From assembly GCA_018292915.2 (NCBI GenBank), contig JACVVK020000497.1:345001-409000 (forward strand): a DNA stretch of 64,000 nucleotides, in the 5' to 3' direction. Origin of the DNA: Batillaria attramentaria (lineage: Eukaryota; Mollusca; Gastropoda; Batillariidae). The translations under genes and the position numbers were made by a program. This document shows positions 56,763 through 64,000 of this stretch, in pieces. Below the pieces are notes generated by a model, which saw only the letters and a list, made by a program, of their open reading frames with translations, ran no database searches and was not told the origin of the DNA. Position 1 is the first letter of the stretch. Every line of letters begins with the position of its first letter.

Positions 56763-57884
56763 TGGGGGGGGGGGGGGAGCTCAGTGCCAACATGTTAGCC
56801 CTAGAAAGGGCCACAGTGGAAGGGGGGGGAGGAGGGGGTATAACTTAGCACCAAGAGTGAACCTAAAAATGACCATAATGGCGTGATGGAGGCGGCGGCT
56901 GAATACGTGCTGAATAAAATAGAAGAAATGTATTTGTTCTATTCAGCTTAGTTTACGTAACATCTCTACTGAAGAAATATTAAATCTTAAAACTGCACCT
57001 GAAAATTATGCAAACTGCAACTAATATTTTACTTTGTTGTGCGCCCAAAGACGAATTTTGTTTTGTATGTAGTATTCGCTTGACAATAAGGAATTTATTA
57101 TTATTATTATTATTATTGTTATTGTTGTTGTTGTTGTTGTTGTTGTAACAACAAAACCTCACGCAATTTCTTGTCTGCTTCGTACGTTCAAAGGTGTTGC
57201 TTTTTTCATGACAAAGACATGTATAAATTCTATGTATGTATTTTGGCACCGGTGCTAAGCAACACTTGCAGCCTCGGAAAACAAACACTGATGGAGACGA
57301 CAGCGTGTCAATGAGATTGTGTAATGACAGGTTGAGTAATACAAGCCTTGTCGGAAAACAGACGGGGATGAAGGAGGGAGACAGAGCAAACCGACAATAC
57401 CAGTAATAGAAAACCCAGACAAACCTTCCAGACCTCACGTTCTGCCCTTGCTTTTTCCCGAACAACAAGATAGCATTTTTGCAGTATTTTGCGATTATCG
57501 GTTTGTTTAAACTAGGCTCGTATGGCACAATTACCGGGACACAAAAGACGATTACCAAACAGAATTTCCCTGTTTATTATTGATTAGTCAGTAATCATTT
57601 TCCTCTTAGCGGCTGTCCGCCTTTATCAACGATCGCTTTGTCCTGGGCATGCTGTAGAGTGAAACAGACATACATGTATCTAACGTGGGTATTTTCACAA
57701 CTCGGGAACTAAGTGATTTGTACCCAGTAAATACCTGTTATTCGAGCAGTTGTTTCTTGTATGAATTAAATCTCGTGAAATACCACGCTGTCCTCTCGTG
57801 TGATCTTTTCAATCGGCTATTTTGAATTTGAGCCTCTCTTTCAAAACGCCCATCATTTACAGTCTGGCACACCTCGGGTTCACA

Positions 57885-58295
57885 TTCAGCACAACGCTTT
57901 TCACAGACAACTGCACCAAATAATTTCTTTCACACACAGCTGCACCAGTCCTTTTTACAGACAACTTCACCAAACAAAAAAACCCATTTTACAGGCAAGT
58001 GCACCAAAGAACCCTTTTTACAGACAAGTGCACCAAACAACCCTTTTTACAGGCAAGTGCACCAAAAAACCCTTTTTACAGACAAGTGCACCAAACAACC
58101 CTTTTTACAGACAAGTGCACCAAACAACCCTTTTTACAGACAACTGCATCAAACAACCCTTTTACAGACAGATGCACCAAACAACCCTTTTTATATACAA
58201 CCGCACTGAACCGTCCTTTTTACAGACGAGTGCACCAAACAACAAATTTTACAGACAACTACACCAAACAACCCTTTGTACAGACAACTGTACTA
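57885..58295. repeat. 29-bp minisatellite
   Basis: About 14 diverged copies of a 29-bp unit (CCTTTTTACAGACAAGTGCA then CCAAACAAC). Because 29 is not a multiple of three, the open frame through it (57800-58318) requires all three phases of the unit to lack stops. Each unit has a TTTTTACAG acceptor-like string. Confidence 0.93.
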
Positions 58296-58493
58296 GGGGT
58301 GTTCGGTTTTCCGGTTAAAATCGGCCCGACTTTCTCACGGTTCGGTAAACCGGTTTGGCCTTAAAAAACCGGAAAACCGCGGTTTTTCTAAGGGACATCA
58401 CTCGTCGTTTTTCAGCCCGTTATAAGACACCCTCCTCCTCCCCCTCCTCCTTATCATCATGTTGTTGTTGTTGTTGGCTGAACAGGGAAACCG

Positions 58494-58670
58494 GGGTGGC
58501 CGAATGGTAGAGCGTTGGACTTCCAACTTTCGGGTCGTGAGATCAAATCCCGGCCGGCTAGGGCCAAATATTTGTGCTGGCTTTTTCATTGTTGCCTCGT
58601 CTTTGATATCATCCGTATGTAGTGGAAAAGGACGTTAAACTCCCAAACACCCACCCACCCACCCTTCTTG
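58494..58670 (+). mobile_element. SINE family A, full-length
   Basis: Head GGTGGCCGAATGGTAGAGCG, B-box-like GAGATCAAATCCC, the usual body and an (ACCC)n tail. Possible imperfect duplication TTGGCTGAAC / TTGGCTTAAC flanks it. It appears inserted between two CCGGTT-rich blocks (58300-58380 and 58790-58850). Confidence 0.85.
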
Positions 58671-59257
58671 GCTTAACATTTCCAACGCAGGGGTACAGGA
58701 AGCCGGAGTACTAGGAGACCCCCCTCCCTCCCCCCCCCCTCCATCTCTTGGGGAAACGTTAGAAACAATAGATGACCTATACATAGCCGGTTAACCGGTT
58801 TTAAACCTCGATTTTCTATTGGAAAACGTACCGGTTCCACCCTCTAAACTGTACCAAACAATCTTGTTCTGTGTAGTACGTTAGATCTGACCCTGTCAAG
58901 AGTGTGACGCGGATTTCTCCTTGAACGTTTGACGTTATCGATTCTGTCTCCTAACTTCCGTAGTACAATCTCAAAACAGTTTAACCCACGCCAATCGTCA
59001 GTGCACAAGTATGGATAGATAGCGATTGGGGTTTTTTTTTGGCCAGGATTTAAAAGTGTGTATAAATTTACTGAGTATTTCCAATGGTGACATTGATTTT
59101 GTGCAGGGCAGTTGTTAGAAAGTGCACGTTCGGTACCATCGATGATGATAATTATCCTAGCAGGGTCGTGCAACCTCTTATAGGCAACAGAACCAGAATG
59201 TAGTATTTTGTGTCATGAAAGCAGTGCGATTAAACATTTAGTGCAATGAAGCGCAAA

Positions 59258-59261
<4 letters not shown>

Positions 59262-59311
<50 letters not shown>
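59262..59311. repeat. (AATC)n microsatellite
   Basis: About 12 tetranucleotide units. Confidence 0.95.
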
Positions 59312-59314
<3 letters not shown>

Positions 59315-59549
59315 TTTTATTTACCTATCAACTTACCAAATAACAAAATCAATTCATCAACAAATTAACAAATCAGTGGTTTAACCAGTTAACCAATTAG
59401 CACAAATCAACAAATCAGTCAATGAGTTAATCAGTCAGTTAACTGAAATAACAGCTCGTGTATCCTTTCCTGTGGGCATACTATTCAACATTCCCCTCTT
59501 TAACCAGTTACACAAATTTTGTTTCAAACAACCACGTTCTGAATAGCTC

Positions 59550-59806
59550 ACCAGTGATTGAATTGTTACCTTCCTACGTGATCCAGTGATTGAATTGTTA
59601 CCTTCCTACGTGATCCAGTGATTGAATTGTTACCTTCCTACGTGATCCAGTGATTGAATTGTTACCTTCCCACGTGATCCAGTGATTGAATTGTTACCTT
59701 CCTACGTGATCCAGTGATTGAATTGTTACCTTCCTACGTGATCCAGTGATTGAATTGTTACCTTCCCACGTGATCCAGTGATTGAAATGTTACCTTCCCA
59801 CCTGAT
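59550..59806. repeat. 32-bp minisatellite, 8 copies
   Basis: Unit GATCCAGTGATTGAATTG...CTACGT, nearly identical copies differing mainly at CCTACGT/CCCACGT. Confidence 0.95.
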
Positions 59807-59810
59807 CAGA

Positions 59811-60711
59811 TTACAGCTATCAGCAACTGCTCAACGTTTGGTCCAAAAACTCCGATTGGTTCACCCGGCAGTCGAATGTCCAACATCTTCACAGTACAGT
59901 CACCGTTTCTAGGTAATTAAAGCCACATCACACACTCACTCAACATCCCCCAAGTTTTCGTGTGCAGTATTTCGTAATTAGCGTCTTCGGCTACCCGGTC
60001 TACACAACTTAGCAGCGTGAGAAAGTCAGCAGAGAAATCAAACACCAAGCTTCGACCCGAAGTGAGAACCATGCGTCATGTACCCGCCAGATCAGTGCAG
60101 CGCGGATCGAGTGAAAGCGCATTCTCAAACGACCATCAATTTTTCGCTGGTGCAAGTTCGCCGACAAAAGCTACCCTACCATCTTCTGGAAAAAGGAGCC
60201 TGTGCGCCATGGAGTTGAAAATCGTTTATGCCTTTTTTTCCCTTATGATCGGTAGTACTATAAGCGGGAGGGCGTGCGTGTGTGTGTGTGTGTGTGGGTG
60301 GGTGGGGGGGGGGGGTCTGAGAGCCAGTGTAATGGTGGTCCGATTAGTTACATAGATGCTTTCTCCTCCCAGCCATTAAGCAGTGTGGTACAATAGGAAG
60401 AAACAGCAAACAGTGAGGCAAGATCGATATCTATAGAGCAAGTATGTCGACATGGGCTCATGGTCGAAAGAACAGCGTTTCCGTCGGCTTGTCTTTACGT
60501 AACGTGCGTGGGTCAATGAATAATATGGATGGTGGGTGTGTGAAAAATAAAATGAAAGAAAAGAAGAAAGAACAGCATACGTTGCGTTCTGTGAGAATGA
60601 TTTTCAAGACGGGTCTCAGTGAAACTTTGGGACACTTTCGGGACTCAGACGTATTTGCTGTTTGACGTTTTTTTTTCCACGATGAGGAATTGAAGATACA
60701 GTCCTCTGGGT

Positions 60712-60800
<89 letters not shown>

Positions 60801-62705
60801 GGGCGGGGGGGGGGGGTCTGATGGTGGTGTGGGGAGCCAGGTTATAGCGAACAAGAACAGTTACAATTATGCCAGAATCTTAACATTCGGACTACACGTC
60901 CGATCAGTTCAGACATACTGGTGCTCTAGACACGTAAAATTTTCATCAGTATTAAATTTTCTTTTGACTGTAGTGGATAAAGTACTCACTTTTAGTCTAG
61001 GTTCCAACTGCTCACAGCGATGAAGAGAACGACAGCAATAGGACTATTAGTACGATTTCTCACAACCTCTGAAGGTGGAAAATAATGCCAATGAATTTTA
61101 TTTTACATGAATGTACAGTTCACACACCAAGGTCCAAGCACGAACTTTGTTTCTAATTTCCTGCTCCTGAACAAAACCCGAAAAAGAGTTTGATGCTTGC
61201 CTGTGCAGACTCTTCTATAGACATTCATAATAAACCAATATGCCCTGGATTTAGTCCGTGAACTTTATGTGTCTCGTATCCAAATTTCCGCACCCAAACG
61301 CTCGGCGAAACCTTTCACCAATCAACCGTGTCCACAATTAATTTTCACCCAGTTTTCATGGCTTTGATCGAGTTTTTCAATACTTCACCCGCTAGACACT
61401 TTCAACACCAACCCAATCAGAGCACGATTAGCTTTGCCGGGAGTTCACAAAGCAAACACTTTAGTGACCTCTGCCATCGCTACCGTTATATGGCCGTCAC
61501 GGTCCACTGGTTCTGTGATGGCAGCGTCTGTTGTTTGCTGTTTGTGGTCGATGGAAGTAAATTGCCCATAGCCGAGCGCTCTCGACAGTTTGCTTCATCA
61601 ACGCGAACGGAATCTGTTTATTACCGCGCGGAAAAGCATCAAAACGGCAATGGTAAAGGTGATCCCATAACTTTAGGGTCGAATATGGGAGGTAAACGTC
61701 GACGAGTTCACTTAATAATTTCTGGGCAAGGAATTCTGAGGGCGGTCTCAACCTGCTGTATCCTCCCGTCTGTACCTTTCCCACAACCCAACCAAGCGAA
61801 ACATCAAACCAATCGTAAACCAGCCCAACGCAAGCGCGGCCGTACCCAAACCCAACAAAAATCAACCAGTCCAGTCCAGCCCAGCCCACCTCAGCCCACC
61901 TCAGCCCACCCCAACCCACCCCACACCAAGCAAAAGTAGAGCATAACAAACCCAGCCCAACCCAACCCACACCAAGCACTCACTGTTCTTGTATCCCCCT
62001 TGGGGAGGGCCAGCAGGGACAGCCTGCCAACCCCAAACAAATCTGTTTCCACCGGGGGGGTGGGGGGGGGGACAAGCAAAACAAAACCAGAAGCCCTTAT
62101 TTACTCTTTCAATTATTTACAATGTGAAAAGGCCAACTTACAGTACTCTCGAAGTCGCGCAGCCCCGGTCCGTGTAGCAAATTGTATTGCCGAACATTTT
62201 CATTATTTACAACCTACACAGACCTCCCAGACTGAAGTGACGGTAAACGTAAAAGGTCACAAAAACTGAGCTCGTATCAAGTGGCGGTTTGTAACCCTCC
62301 CCATTAGGACGGCAACAAAGCTTTGTGCCAGGTACACACTCCCTCTCTCTCTCTCTCTCTCTCTTGCCAACTTCTAAAATGCAATATATTTATAAACAGT
62401 TTTCCCGGTTTCTGTCGTTATACCAGGATGATGGTATATATACATGGTACCAATGTTCTATATATACTATTCACATGAACCGAAGGAGTCAATCTCCTAC
62501 GTTCAAAATGTCTTTACTACGTAACGTCTGTAGTTCTACCAAGAAGACAGCATAAGAAACCAACGATGGTACTTAAATAATGATGATTATTTATGGGGCT
62601 TCAGGTTTGGCACAAGAACTTAACTCACTTCCCACCAAGTAAATTTATCGTTGTGCACCAGTGACCCCCCCCCCCCCTCCAAAAAATAAATAAAATAAAT
62701 AAATA

Positions 62706-62736
<31 letters not shown>

Positions 62737-63555
62737 CATGATTGATTCAATGGATTTAAATTTGGCTTACTGGGTTGTTGCACTTTGATTATACTCGTGT
62801 TTGCTGAAGTAAGAGCCATTAAGGTCTTGGTTGACTTTCGCATGTAGGGCCCAAACCAAAAAGAGTCAGGAACGTGGGATACTCGTGCGCGGTACGAAAT
62901 GTGTTAAAATAGTTCACGCACGTCATCTACGAATTGTGAAAATCACACATAAACGCCGTGATATGGACATTCTGTGTGAGAGTTTCAAGAAAAAAAAAGG
63001 GGGGGGGGGGGCAAAAAATCCCCAAACTAATGGCCAATTTAAAATTCATCTGTAAGTTTTTATTTCTTGATTTTGTTTAAATTGCATGCCACCGAGTACA
63101 CTTTTCTCCCGACTGAAAGCGGCGAGATTCGCTTTGCGTAGACTTAAAGGTCTGCAATCTTAGCAAAAAGCCGCAAACATTGTGGGGTGTTTTGTTTTGT
63201 TTTGTTTTTTAGTTTTAAACTGAGACTCCTTCGACTGTGCGTAATCCAGGCAACTTTGTCACAGTTGAAGAGTTTTCAGCGCTTCGAAGACCCATATAAA
63301 ACCGGAGCGCGAGTTTTCCGTGACATCATTGTGCGTTTGGTCAGTGAGCGAGACACATCGCTACAGTGTCTAGCCGGTGTTGAGTGCTGCACGATCTTTC
63401 TCGCTCAGTGTCAAAACGCAAACTGAGCTGTGAAATCAGGCTGCCCTTGGATCTTACAGGGGTTTCAAGGACGCTGAAAACTCAGGTAACTGTGGCAGAG
63501 CTGAATGTGCATTTCGAACAGATAACACATTACAGCACACTGGCTGTGGCTTTTT
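59811..63555. other. Intergenic, no gene recognised
   Basis: Includes a long (GT)n at 60717-60799, a CCCA-rich stretch near 61870-61970 and (AAAT)n at 62688-62735. A 203-aa open frame at 61328-61939 has a low-complexity end and no recognised domain or splice context, so I do not call it a gene. Confidence 0.5.
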
Positions 63556-63568
63556 CTTGAGATTGCAG

Positions 63569-63715
63569 GTAGAGCGTTGGACTTCTAATGCTCGGGTCGT
63601 GAGTTCGATCCCGGCTGGGGCCAAATATTTGTGCTGGCTTTTTCATCGTTGCCCCGTCTTTGATATTACCCTATGTGGTGGAAAAGGACGTTAAACCCCC
63701 AAACACCCACCCACC
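63569..63715 (+). mobile_element. SINE family A with 13-bp target duplication
   Basis: 5'-truncated copy starting GTAGAGCGTTGGAC, with B-box GAGTTCGATCCC and an (ACCC)n tail. Flanked by perfect CTTGAGATTGCAG at 63556-63568 and 63716-63728. Confidence 0.92.
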
Positions 63716-64000
63716 CTTGAGATTGCAGACCTTTAAACTGTACCAGCAACACGATGTTGACATCTAGTAAACCGCTGGAGATTGAATGGAAATAACATGC
63801 TTTTCTTTCGGTCCAGAATCGAAGATCGAACCAAACATGGAGCCGCACTTGCCCGGAAATCGAAGCCCAGCCCGAAGTGTTAATAGTATCTAATGTCCTC
63901 AAACCAGGTCCTGTTGAGCGTGAAGGAGGGTGGGTCGAAGCTTGAATTGTTTTCCATAGGTCTCGTACTCTGACCACTTGGCGCATGTTTGCACGGCAAA

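Noticed and set aside
61328..61939. 203-aa plus-strand ORF
   Set aside because: Ends in low-complexity Pro/Gln/His-rich sequence from a CCCA-type repeat; no domain or splice context.

Overview
This is a eukaryotic nuclear window, most likely from a mollusc, probably a gastropod. All genes are split by GT-AG introns with phase-consistent exons. Intergenic and intronic DNA is crowded with (CA)n, (CT)n and poly-C/G tracts, minisatellites, MITE-like elements, tRNA-derived SINEs and LINE tails. The four protein-coding genes have clear animal orthologues. There is no operon, CRISPR array, rRNA or convincing tRNA gene. Species assignment is inference from protein divergence and repeat style. Layout: (1) 1-3476 (+), 3' part of a C16orf87/UPF0547-type zinc-ribbon protein, poly(A) signal near 4806. 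(2) 5196-12479 (+), a complete nine-exon NEIL3 DNA glycosylase (509 aa: Fpg/Nei catalytic domain, H2TH, Fpg zinc finger, NZF finger and two GRF fingers). An E2F-type site lies 68 bp upstream, a MITE sits 13 bp before exon 4, and a 78-bp minisatellite fills intron 7. (3) 14202-17243 (-), an intact RTE-like LINE with one 980-aa endonuclease/reverse-transcriptase ORF and perfect 13-bp target-site duplications. (4) 18482-29082 (+), a ten-exon TMEM144 (412 aa). Its introns hold a second MITE copy, a 25-bp minisatellite, an array rich in TCAAGGTCA motifs, and a 22-bp minisatellite that iterates the exon-8 splice donor. (5) 50926-32487 (-), a complete prolyl 4-hydroxylase alpha subunit (511 aa), convergent with TMEM144. 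Its catalytic HxD exon is present twice as two 51-nt phase-0 exons, the signature of mutually exclusive splicing. Its introns carry a ~630-bp palindrome, a second foldback, a two-flavour 55/47-bp minisatellite, LINE tails and SINEs. (6) 51000-64000: no gene recognised; SINEs, minisatellites, microsatellites and a possible nested MITE. The four genes do not form a pathway: NEIL3 is nuclear DNA repair, TMEM144 a putative carbohydrate/nucleotide-sugar-like transporter, P4HA an ER collagen-modifying enzyme, and C16orf87 poorly characterised. The most distinctive observations are the splice-donor minisatellite, the duplicated P4HA catalytic exon, the long palindrome inside the same gene, and recent LINE/SINE insertions with readable target-site duplications.
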